NCBI RefSeq assembly: GCF_034347385.1
Contig: NZ_CP133777.1
Coordinates: 3,968,001 to 4,032,000, forward strand
DNA from: Actimicrobium sp. CCC2.4
GTDB lineage: Bacteria; Pseudomonadota; Gammaproteobacteria; Burkholderiales; Burkholderiaceae_D
DNA length: 64,000 bases
Direction: 5' to 3'
The notes under the pieces were generated by a model. The model searched no databases and had not been told where the DNA came from. It saw only the letters and a program-made list of their open reading frames with translations. Position numbers and translations under genes: made by a program. Shown piece after piece: positions 38,502 through 47,142 of the stretch (its first letter is position 1; every line of letters begins with the position of its first letter).

Positions 38502-41500
38502 ACATCACCCGGTTCACCACCGCACAAGCCCAGAACCGCTTGCAAAGCGATGGCCTCGAGTCGCTCGGCCTGACGTCGCTGTTGCTGGCACCGCGCTGGT
38601 CGGCGAACGCCGTACCGGTGTTCAATGCCGCTGCGCTGACGCTGTCGGTGACGCAACTGTGCAGTCCCTTCCTCGGCCTGTTGCGCTGGCTGCCGCATGG
38701 CCATGACTACACCGATGCGCAAGGCGCGCCGATTGATGCGCCCTGCGGCGTGATTGCGCTGCATCCGCATGCGGCAGAGCGGCTGTTCCGGCTGGCCAGT
38801 GCGCGCCTTGCGCCGTCGGGCCAACTGATGCATCCGTTGCCGGTGACGATGCTATTGCGACTGGGCGGCGTACCGAACGAAACCCCGCGCCGCATCGAAG
38901 CCGGCGACACGGTCCCGGCCCCGCTGGGCACGCCGTTGCCGGCACCGGTGGTGATTTCGTTCCATGACAACCGCGGCCTGATTATTTGCCCGGTTGCGGT
39001 GGCGGCCCTGTTCGCCGACCTGATCACCGGCCTGCCCGGCCTGCGCTACGCAAAGGCCACCGGCGCGCCAGGCGATGCCGGCGGCCTGACGCCGATCAGT
39101 GCGCTGGCTACCGGCAACCTGGTGCAGTTCGCCGACTTGCACGGCGGCCTGTACCGCACCACGCTGGCAGCGAATTTTCTGAATGTGGTCACGCCGGGCG
39201 CGCCACCGACCAATGCGGCAATCGATCACGCCAACGGCTACGCGCTGCTGACTGCCGGCCAGACCATCGCAGCCGATGCCGGCGATGGTGGCCGCTTGCG
39301 CTTCGGTTACGCCACGCGCGGCACGCTGTCGCGTGCACCACTGGCGCTGCCGGTACTGCCCGCCGCGCTAGCCGCACCACCGTTTGCCAGCATCGCCGCA
39401 CCGCAATTGCCGCGCCAGTTCCTGCGCGTGGTCGTCGTCGATCCCGAGTGGCATTTGCTGGGCAACCGGCTGGCGGCGACCCGCAACGCGATCCCCGGCG
39501 ATGACGCCAACACGCCGACCGACATCCTGCCACCGGTGCGCGACCGCATCGCGATCAATTACACCGTCGACGGACTCAACACGCTGGCAGCCATCGATGG
39601 CGTGCTGGCGCGCTTTGCCGCGGCTGGAACCGGCATGGTGATGGCTTGCTCGCCGGCGTTTGCGTCGGTCGGCTTGCCACCGTTGCCGGCACCGGGCAAC
39701 AGCGTCGGCTGGCCGGCGCTTCCGGCGGCGGCCGGTGCGCCCGGGATGGTCGGCAATGTCTCGCCGGCCACCGGCGCGACCGCGCAATGGCTGGCATCGC
39801 CATCGCAGGATGTGCTGCTGACCATTCCCGCAGCGGCCACGACGAAGGATGCGCATGTGCGGGCCTACACGCGCCGCTTCATCGAGATCGAAAGCATCGG
39901 TAACCAGCCGTCCTTCGTGCGTGGCGATGGCGGCGCGGCACTGGCCGATGGCGTCACGCCACTGCAAATCCTGCTGGTCAATCCACTCGGACTGGGTGCC
40001 GGTGATCCGCATCCGGCCGGCGCGGCGCTGGATCTCGACATCGTGATTACGCCGCGTGCCGGCAAGCGCCGGCTCTGGAGCGGTATCCGCCTGCCGCTCG
40101 GCACCGGTGGCGTGCCGGTGGTCAATGCCTTCGGCGGCACCGACCGCTTGCCGCTGGTGCCCCTGTCGATGCAGGGCTGGTGTGCGGTGCCGCTATTCGG
40201 TTTGCCCCGCGCAATCGTGCCGGCCGGCGGTGGCACGCTGGCGACGATTTCACGCGGGCTGGCGTCCGAAGGCGTGCCGCGCACCGGTCCGCGACTGCCG
40301 CTGATGGCGCGCTTCGAGACCGTGGTGGCGGCCGGCATTCCGGACGCGGCGGCGACCAATGGTGCGCTGTCGTGGCAAGCAGTCGTGACCGGCGCGCGCT
40401 GGATGCCGGAGTCGCGTTCGGCGGCGCATGCGCTAGGCAATCCGGGCAATCCGGCCGGGCCGGACGTGCATGCGGCGGGAGCGAGTGTCAGCGGCGCGCT
40501 GGCCTATGATTTTGCGTGGCATGCGCTGCGCCGGGCGAAACCGCCTATCCCGTTTCCGGGTGCGCCGGCGCTGCTCGATGGCTGGCTGATTTTTGGGGTC
40601 GGCGACAACATGAACGAACCGGCGACACCGGCCACCGATGCCGCGCCGAATGCCGGCACCGGCATCGGTGCCGCACTGCAGACCGTGGCCGGCATTTGCG
40701 AAAATCCGGAGCTGTCGCTGGCCCCCGAAAGTGCCTTCGCCAATCCGACGGCAGTGCAGGACATCGTCAACTTCATCAGTAACGCGATCAATCCGGGCGG
40801 CACGCCACCGATGATCACGCTGGCCAATGGCGACCGCTTGCTGGCGCAAGTGCGGCGCGAATATTTCGTCGCCAAAAATGGCCGGCGCGATGCACTCTGG
40901 TCGCTGCGCCGCGCGCTCGGCGAAGCGCGCGAACTGATCTATATCGAAGGTGCGCAGTTCGCCCGCACCGCGGTGGCCGGTGCGCCGCAAAAACATGCGC
41001 TGGATCTGGCCCAGGTCATCATCGACCGGATGACGGCGCACAAGGGCTTGCACGTGGTCGTCGCCCTGCCGCGCGAAACCGACTTTGCACAAACGCCGCC
41101 ACCAATGAATTTCGAGACCTTCGTGCAGCAGGCGCTGGCCGCGCGCAAGAATCTGGTGGCCGCGTTTCCGCTGGCGTTGCAGGCGCGGCTGGCGGTGTTT
41201 CATCCGGTCGGTTTTCCGGGACGAAGCACGGCAATACGCTCGTCGGTGATCGTTGTCGACGATGTCTACAGCCTGGTCGGCACCAGCCACTTCCGCCGGC
41301 GCGGGATGACCTTCGATGGCGCGGCTGATCTGGCGTCGTTCGACCGGGTCATCGAGGATGGCTATTCGAAGAAATTGCGCGATTTCCGGCGCGCGCTGAT
41401 GGCGACGCGGCTCGGCATTGCGGTGGCCACCGGCCCGGTCAATGCCAGTGCCGAATGGGTCGCGCTGGCGCAACCGCGTAGCGCCTTCGGCGTGGTGCGC

Positions 41501-41656
41501 AACATGCTCGAGCAAGGCGGACTGGGCGACATCAAGCCGCTGTGGGAGGGCAATAATCCGGACGTGCTGCCGGCATCGCTGGAGGCAGCCGATCCGGATG
41601 GTGTCGATGGGGTGACGCTGCTGGGAACGCTGGCGGGGTTTCTGAGTAAGGCATAA
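38498..41656 (+). CDS. 1052-aa protein with degenerate phospholipase-D-like C-terminus
   Basis: The first ~750 residues are unrecognised and beta-rich, with many Gly-Thr-Pro loops. The C-terminus (~795-950) resembles one half of a phospholipase-D domain: a helix followed by ARELIYIEGAQFA, then HVVVALP, then SSVIVVDDVYSLVGTSHFRRRG. In active enzymes the HxK pair precedes IVDD; here the sequence is IRSSVIVVDD, so His and Lys are absent and only half a PLD domain is seen. It may bind phosphodiesters without cleaving them. It begins within the stop of the 1297-aa gene. Confidence 0.75.
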   Translation: MNITRFTTAQAQNRLQSDGLESLGLTSLLLAPRWSANAVPVFNAAALTLSVTQLCSPFLGLLRWLPHGHDYTDAQGAPIDAPCGVIALHPHAAERLFRLASARLAPSGQLMHPLPVTMLLRLGGVPNETPRRIEAGDTVPAPLGTPLPAPVVISFHDNRGLIICPVAVAALFADLITGLPGLRYAKATGAPGDAGGLTPISALATGNLVQFADLHGGLYRTTLAANFLNVVTPGAPPTNAAIDHANGYALLTAGQTIAADAGDGGRLRFGYATRGTLSRAPLALPVLPAALAAPPFASIAAPQLPRQFLRVVVVDPEWHLLGNRLAATRNAIPGDDANTPTDILPPVRDRIAINYTVDGLNTLAAIDGVLARFAAAGTGMVMACSPAFASVGLPPLPAPGNSVGWPALPAAAGAPGMVGNVSPATGATAQWLASPSQDVLLTIPAAATTKDAHVRAYTRRFIEIESIGNQPSFVRGDGGAALADGVTPLQILLVNPLGLGAGDPHPAGAALDLDIVITPRAGKRRLWSGIRLPLGTGGVPVVNAFGGTDRLPLVPLSMQGWCAVPLFGLPRAIVPAGGGTLATISRGLASEGVPRTGPRLPLMARFETVVAAGIPDAAATNGALSWQAVVTGARWMPESRSAAHALGNPGNPAGPDVHAAGASVSGALAYDFAWHALRRAKPPIPFPGAPALLDGWLIFGVGDNMNEPATPATDAAPNAGTGIGAALQTVAGICENPELSLAPESAFANPTAVQDIVNFISNAINPGGTPPMITLANGDRLLAQVRREYFVAKNGRRDALWSLRRALGEARELIYIEGAQFARTAVAGAPQKHALDLAQVIIDRMTAHKGLHVVVALPRETDFAQTPPPMNFETFVQQALAARKNLVAAFPLALQARLAVFHPVGFPGRSTAIRSSVIVVDDVYSLVGTSHFRRRGMTFDGAADLASFDRVIEDGYSKKLRDFRRALMATRLGIAVATGPVNASAEWVALAQPRSAFGVVRNMLEQGGLGDIKPLWEGNNPDVLPASLEAADPDGVDGVTLLGTLAGFLSKA

Positions 41657-41796
41657 CAGGCGACCGTAAAGCGCGAGATGAGCAGGGATCGATCCGCGAT
41701 ACGCTCGCTGATTGGTCCGGAACCTCTGGCGAGCTATGCCCACTCACAGGCTGCCCTGATTCGTCACTGGCGACCTCAGGGTCTCTCTCTCCACGA

Positions 41797-43338
41797 ATGG
41801 AAAACCGCATGCAACGTCTCAATAGCCATCTGGCCCCTTTGTGGGTCGAAACCCATCAACAGCAACGACCAGAGAATGTCCGGCAACACCACGACCGCGT
41901 CGAAGAACTGATCGACGAAGCGAACAGCCAGCCCCAACTCCCTATCCCCGCGCACTTGCATCATGCCGGCCACCAGCAGGTCATTCATGCCACCTCCGGC
42001 GATATCGCGCTCTTGCGACTGGGGCGCGCCATCGCACTGGCCACGCGCGCTTTGCTGCCCGACGGCCCCGGCAACCAGCGTCTGGCATTAGCCGCGACAA
42101 ACGGCACCTGCATGGCGCGCATGCTGGGTGCGCGTCGTACCACGCCTCCGGCATACGGTTATCCGGCGTCGGAAACAACAGAAATAACCGCGGAGTTATC
42201 GGTGTTGGCGGCGGGCGGTGCCTGTGCCGAACACGCCGCAGTGGCATTGGAACTGGCTCTTTCAACCGGTAACACCGCGCGTATCTATTCCAGTGCCGAT
42301 GACCACAGCTTTGTCATGCTTGCACCAGAACGCGGAATACACGCCGTCGTCATCGATGGCTGGACGACGTTTCCAACCAGTTGCCTGAGCGCTGACTCGA
42401 CTTTCTTCCGGAACAGCGTGATCGTGCCGCAAGCAGACCGGCCGCCGGGCGCGATACCGTTCAACTTGCACACCATTGAGCGCCTGCGCCATCGACTCGA
42501 AGAAGCGCTTGGCCCCGAACCGATCCTGCAGGCGATCCTGCAAGACCGGGTGGCGGTCAATTATTTACCCTTTCCTGACCCGGCTTCCGACGCGCCAGTG
42601 CCCCGGAATGCTGGCGCATTCCTGTTACAGGATGCGGCCAGCATGATTGGCAGCGCGCCGATTCGTGAGGTCACACTGAGGCAATCCAACCTTGCCGGCA
42701 ATCAGCGACCGCGCTACGTCACGGACAATGCCGTGCGTCAACACTTGTACGCCGTAGCAACCAACGCCAGCCACGCACTGATGCCGATGGTTGCGCAACT
42801 GGCGCGCCTGCGCGCGATGCAATCTCCGCTCCGTCGCGGCACTGTGCGCTTTCCGATGGACTGCGTTGTCCCGTTGGGCGGTACGATGCAGGGCCATATC
42901 CAGCTCACATTACGAGCGGTGGCGCAGGCCACGGTTCGGGACGCGCGCCTGCCTTCGGCCAACATCCTGTATTGCGACGACACCGGTGCGACGTTTTCGA
43001 CGACGACGGCGCCACAGGCGCTCATTGATGCAGCACAACAGGGACTCGACAACGCAGAAACGCTTGATTTTCCGGACGGTTTTCGCGACCAAAAGCCTGA
43101 AGACACCCGTTTTGCACTCGCCCGCTTGCAGCACGCTGCCAGCCAGCCGGTGGTAGCGCTGACAGCCGACTTGCAACACACCGCGCTTGAGATCATTGAT
43201 GTCAACCTGCCCGCCCTGCCGATTGACGAGCAGGCCGATGTGCTCCTGCAACTCGACGGGGCGCAGCTGACACTGCAGCCAGCGCAGCGGCAAGTCGCCC
43301 GCAACATCCTCGACCGGCATTACGCCAGACTGGCCTAG
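41797..43338 (+). CDS. Transglutaminase-like (Cys-His-Asp) protein, paralogue 1
   Basis: This 513-aa protein has a transglutaminase-like core: Cys143 in GGACAEHA, His170 in DDHSF and Asp187 in VVIDGW, with spacing typical of that fold. It shares with the product of 47143-49128 the N-terminal LLPDGPGNQRL-type block, the active-site region, the WTTFPTSCL block and a NILYCDDTG...FST block. No signal peptide is seen. It could be a protease, amidase or effector; family not recognised. An ATG at 41809 (MQRLNSHL) has a better-placed GGA and may be the true start. It follows the giant operon by 140 bp and converges on dnaE. Confidence 0.7.
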   Translation: MENRMQRLNSHLAPLWVETHQQQRPENVRQHHDRVEELIDEANSQPQLPIPAHLHHAGHQQVIHATSGDIALLRLGRAIALATRALLPDGPGNQRLALAATNGTCMARMLGARRTTPPAYGYPASETTEITAELSVLAAGGACAEHAAVALELALSTGNTARIYSSADDHSFVMLAPERGIHAVVIDGWTTFPTSCLSADSTFFRNSVIVPQADRPPGAIPFNLHTIERLRHRLEEALGPEPILQAILQDRVAVNYLPFPDPASDAPVPRNAGAFLLQDAASMIGSAPIREVTLRQSNLAGNQRPRYVTDNAVRQHLYAVATNASHALMPMVAQLARLRAMQSPLRRGTVRFPMDCVVPLGGTMQGHIQLTLRAVAQATVRDARLPSANILYCDDTGATFSTTTAPQALIDAAQQGLDNAETLDFPDGFRDQKPEDTRFALARLQHAASQPVVALTADLQHTALEIIDVNLPALPIDEQADVLLQLDGAQLTLQPAQRQVARNILDRHYARLA

Positions 43339-43555
43339 CACGCTCTGTTGCAACGACGCGAAGCGAGACTGGTGCCGCGCTGGAAACGCCAGCCGGATTG
43401 GTCAGAAAATCATCCCGGAGCATCTGCATCGCGCCGCCCCGGGACGTCTCCGCAAGGTCAATACTCAGCCAACGCCGGGTGACGAAAACTTGCCATCGGC
43501 CCACGTCCTGCAGGTAGCTGACGCTGGCAGCAGGCCACGGTCCGGAAAGGCGGCT

Positions 43556-46500
43556 TCAAAAATATTCGAACTCGACGCATTCGCGCCCCATCTTCTCGGC
43601 CAGCGCCTGCTTGAGCCCATCAGCCGGCAAGACTTTCCATTCGTCGGCGAGGCGCAATTCGCACTCGGCGCCGGCCCGGGTATAGCGCAGCAAAAACGGC
43701 AACCCGGCTTCCGAGCGATACGGCGTGAGCAAAGTCTTGATCTGCGCCGCATCAAGCTTGCCCGAATGCGCGAGCGTAATCTGCTTGCCGTACTGGATAC
43801 GCGCCGCCGCGATGTCCATGACCTTCTCGGCGGTGATACGCAAGCCGCCCGAGAAGCGGTCTTCCGAGACCTTGCCCGAGACGCACAGGAATTCGTCTTC
43901 CTTGAACATGCGCTTGTTGGCGTCGTAGATCTCGTTGTAGACCGTGACGTCGACGGTGGCGCTGGAATCATCGAGCGTGACGATGACCATCTTGCCGCGC
44001 TGGGTCATTTGTACCCGCAGCGAGACGATGATGCCGGCAATCATGCGCGGGTCGCGCGATGGTTCCAGGCTGGATAGCTTGGTACGGGCGAAGCGACGGA
44101 CTTCTTCGGCGTACGAGTTGAACAGGTGGCCAGACAGATAAAAACCAAGTGCGGTCTTTTCTTCGGTCAGGCGCTGCTTGTCGGTCCAGGGCGCGACCTT
44201 GACGTATTCCGGTTGCGTATCCAGATCGCTGTCGTCACCACCAAACAGGCTAACCTGGTTGATCGACGCTTCATGCTGCTCGGCCGCTTCCAGCGCCAGC
44301 GCGACCGAGGCCAGCAGGACCGCGCGATCGACCTCGAAGCAATCGAAGGCGCCGGCCCGGATCAGCGAATCGACGGTGCGCCGGTTGACCTGGCGCTTGT
44401 CGACCCGCTTGGCAAAATCGAACAGGTCAGTGAACGGGCCACTGGCCCGCGCCGCGACGATCGCTTCGATCGCGCCCTGCCCCGAGCCCTTGACCGCGCC
44501 GAGTCCGTAACGGATCTGCTTGGCGCGCTTGCCCGGCTCGCCAACCGGCGTGAAACGGTAGTCGGATTGATTGATGTCGGGCGGCAGCAAGGTCATCGCG
44601 CAGACATCGATGACGTCCTCGACCAGGATGCGGATTTTTTCGGTATCGTCCATCGCCAGCGACAAGTTGGCAGCCATGAACGCAGCCGGGTGATGGGCTT
44701 TCAGGTAGGCGGTGTGATAGGCCAGCAGCGCGTAGGCGGCAGCGTGGGATTTGTTGAATCCGTAGCCGGCGAACTTTTCCATCAAGTCGAAAATCTCGTC
44801 GGCCTTGGCTTCGGACAAGCCATCCTTGGCCGCACCGTCGCGGAAAATCTGCCGGTGCTCAGCCATTTCCTCGGCCTTCTTTTTACCCATCGCGCGCCGC
44901 AGCAAGTCGGCACCGCCCAGCGAGTAACCGCCGACCACCTGCGCCATCTGCATCACCTGCTCCTGATAGACCATGATGCCGTAGGTTTCGGACAGGATGC
45001 CTTCGGTGCGCGGGTCGGGATAATCGAAACGCTCGCCGTGCTTGCGTCGGCAGAAGTCCGGAATCAGATCCATCGGACCCGGCCGGTACAGCGCCACCAG
45101 CGCGATGATGTCCTCGAAACGGTCGGGCCGCGCGTCCTTCAGCATGCCTTGCATGCCGCGGCTTTCCAGCTGGAACACCGCGACCGTCTTGGCCTTGGTC
45201 AGCAAGTCGTAGGACGCCTTGTCGTTGAGCGGCAATTTCTCCAGACTGAAATCGGCCATCGCCGGATCGAGCCGCTTGATGTAGCGCACCGCCCAATCAA
45301 GGATGGTCAGCGTGGTCAATCCCAAGAAGTCGAACTTCACCAGGCCGACGGCTTCGACGTCGTCCTTGTCGTATTGCGAGACCACGCCGGCGTCGCCGCC
45401 CTGCGTGTACAGCGGGCAAAAGTCGGTCAGCTTGCCCGGCGCGATGACGACGCCGCCGGCATGCATGCCGATGTTGCGGGCGATGCCTTCGACCTGTTGC
45501 GCGAGGTCGAGCAACTGGCGTACTTCGTCTTCGTTTTCCTGACGCTCGGCCAGCAAGGGTTCTTCAAGAATCGCGTCGGCGATCGTGACCTGCTTGCCCG
45601 GTTTGAACGGGATCAGCTTCGAAATCCCGTCGCAGAAGTTGTAGCCCATGTCGAGCACGCGACCGACATCGCGGATCGCGCCCTTGGCGGCCATCGTACC
45701 GAAAGTGGCGATCTGCGAGACGGCCTCCTTGCCGTAGCGATCCTTGACGTACTGGATCACGCGGTCGCGGCCTTCCTGGCAAAAGTCGATATCAAAGTCG
45801 GGCATCGAGACCCGTTCCGGATTGAGGAAGCGCTCGAACAGCAGGTTGTATTCGAGCGGATCAAGGTCGGTAATACTGAGTGAATACGCCACCAGCGAAC
45901 CGGCGCCTGAACCCCGGCCCGGTCCGACCGGCACGCCATTGTTCTTGGCCCACTGAATGAAGTCGGCGACGATCAGGAAGTAGCCCGGAAAGCCCATCTT
46001 GATGATGGTGTTGGTCTCGAAATCGAGCCGTTCGGCATAGCGCTGGCGCTCGGCTTCGCGTTTGGTCGCATCGGGATAGAGCTGCAACAGGCGGCGCTCC
46101 AGCCCGCTGCGCGCTTCGGCCACCAGGAAGTCGCCGATCGTCATGCCTTCGGGTGTCGGAAAATCCGGCAGGCGCGGCTTGCCGAGTTGCAGTGTCAGAT
46201 TGCAGCGCTTGGCGATTTCATTTGCATTTTGCAGCGCGGCCGGGAGATCGGCGAATAGCGCGGCCATTTCAGCTTGCGTGGTGAAGCATTGGCGATCATT
46301 GAAGCGCTTGACGCGGCGCGCATTGGCCAGCATCTCGCCTTCCGAAATACAGGTGCGCGCTTCATGCGCAATGAACTCTTCCTTGGTCAGGAACTGGATC
46401 GGATGCGTTGCCACCACGGGCAACTGCAGGCGTGCGGCAAGCGCCACCAGCTGGCGCACCTGGGCTTCCTGGTTGGGCTGGCCGGCGCGCTGGATCTCGA

Positions 46501-47008
46501 TATAAAAATGGCCGGGAAAGATGCGCGACCAGCGTTGCGCATTGCGTTCGGCAGCGGCCAGATTGCCGTTTTCGATGGCGATGCCGACATCACCAAAATG
46601 TGCGCCCGCCAGCGCAATGAGGCCATTGGCCGGGCTGAGTTTTTCCAGCCAGTCGGTGCGGATTTCGGCGCGGCCGCGATGCAGATTCGACAGCCAGGCT
46701 TGCGAAATCAGCTCGCACAATTGCAGGTAGCCGGCGGCGTTTTTTGCCAGCAGCAACAGGCGTGACGGCTTGTCGCGGTCGTCGTCGTTGGTGATCCAGA
46801 CGTCGCAACCGATGATGGGCTTGATGCCCTTTTTGCGGGCGGCCTTGTAGAACTTGACCATGCCGAACAGGTTGGCCAGGTCGGTGATGGCCAGCGATGG
46901 CTGGCTGTCGGCGGCGGCGGCATCGACCACGTCATCGATGCGGATCAGGCCATCGACGATCGAGTATTCGGAATGGAGGCGGAGGTGGGTAAATTGCGGA
47001 GAAGTCAT
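43556..47008 (-). CDS. dnaE: DNA polymerase III alpha subunit
   Basis: This 1150-aa protein is the replicative polymerase catalytic subunit. It opens with the PHP domain (MTSPQFTHLRLHSEYSIVDG) and has polymerase motifs GPGRGSGAGSLVAYSL and PDFDIDFCQEGRDRV (catalytic Asp pair), then a helix-hairpin-helix region and an OB fold near the C-terminus. Start 47008 is chosen because it gives the normal DnaE beginning; the ORF could extend to 47089 but the added residues are atypical. A decayed copy of its first ~26 codons lies at 49200-49277. Confidence 0.97.
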   Translation of the reverse strand: MTSPQFTHLRLHSEYSIVDGLIRIDDVVDAAAADSQPSLAITDLANLFGMVKFYKAARKKGIKPIIGCDVWITNDDDRDKPSRLLLLAKNAAGYLQLCELISQAWLSNLHRGRAEIRTDWLEKLSPANGLIALAGAHFGDVGIAIENGNLAAAERNAQRWSRIFPGHFYIEIQRAGQPNQEAQVRQLVALAARLQLPVVATHPIQFLTKEEFIAHEARTCISEGEMLANARRVKRFNDRQCFTTQAEMAALFADLPAALQNANEIAKRCNLTLQLGKPRLPDFPTPEGMTIGDFLVAEARSGLERRLLQLYPDATKREAERQRYAERLDFETNTIIKMGFPGYFLIVADFIQWAKNNGVPVGPGRGSGAGSLVAYSLSITDLDPLEYNLLFERFLNPERVSMPDFDIDFCQEGRDRVIQYVKDRYGKEAVSQIATFGTMAAKGAIRDVGRVLDMGYNFCDGISKLIPFKPGKQVTIADAILEEPLLAERQENEDEVRQLLDLAQQVEGIARNIGMHAGGVVIAPGKLTDFCPLYTQGGDAGVVSQYDKDDVEAVGLVKFDFLGLTTLTILDWAVRYIKRLDPAMADFSLEKLPLNDKASYDLLTKAKTVAVFQLESRGMQGMLKDARPDRFEDIIALVALYRPGPMDLIPDFCRRKHGERFDYPDPRTEGILSETYGIMVYQEQVMQMAQVVGGYSLGGADLLRRAMGKKKAEEMAEHRQIFRDGAAKDGLSEAKADEIFDLMEKFAGYGFNKSHAAAYALLAYHTAYLKAHHPAAFMAANLSLAMDDTEKIRILVEDVIDVCAMTLLPPDINQSDYRFTPVGEPGKRAKQIRYGLGAVKGSGQGAIEAIVAARASGPFTDLFDFAKRVDKRQVNRRTVDSLIRAGAFDCFEVDRAVLLASVALALEAAEQHEASINQVSLFGGDDSDLDTQPEYVKVAPWTDKQRLTEEKTALGFYLSGHLFNSYAEEVRRFARTKLSSLEPSRDPRMIAGIIVSLRVQMTQRGKMVIVTLDDSSATVDVTVYNEIYDANKRMFKEDEFLCVSGKVSEDRFSGGLRITAEKVMDIAAARIQYGKQITLAHSGKLDAAQIKTLLTPYRSEAGLPFLLRYTRAGAECELRLADEWKVLPADGLKQALAEKMGRECVEFEYF

Positions 47009-47142
47009 GGGTCGTATTGTACCGTCGACGTCGGGCTGGCCGGGTGGCGCGTGCGCGGCGACGGAACTTTGCACGGCGTCGCGCCACACAGTGGCTGCCG
47101 TACCCGACCTGCCCCGCTATCGCCAGAACAAGGACCCGAATC

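Noticed and set aside
44126-45883. 585-aa ORF antisense to dnaE
   Set aside because: Shadow of the dnaE reading frame; no motif or start signal, while dnaE is unambiguous.
47017-47142. Extension of the second transglutaminase-like protein upstream to 47017
   Set aside because: The added residues are Arg-rich shadow of the dnaE leader, and the GTG at 47143 has a well-placed AAGGA.
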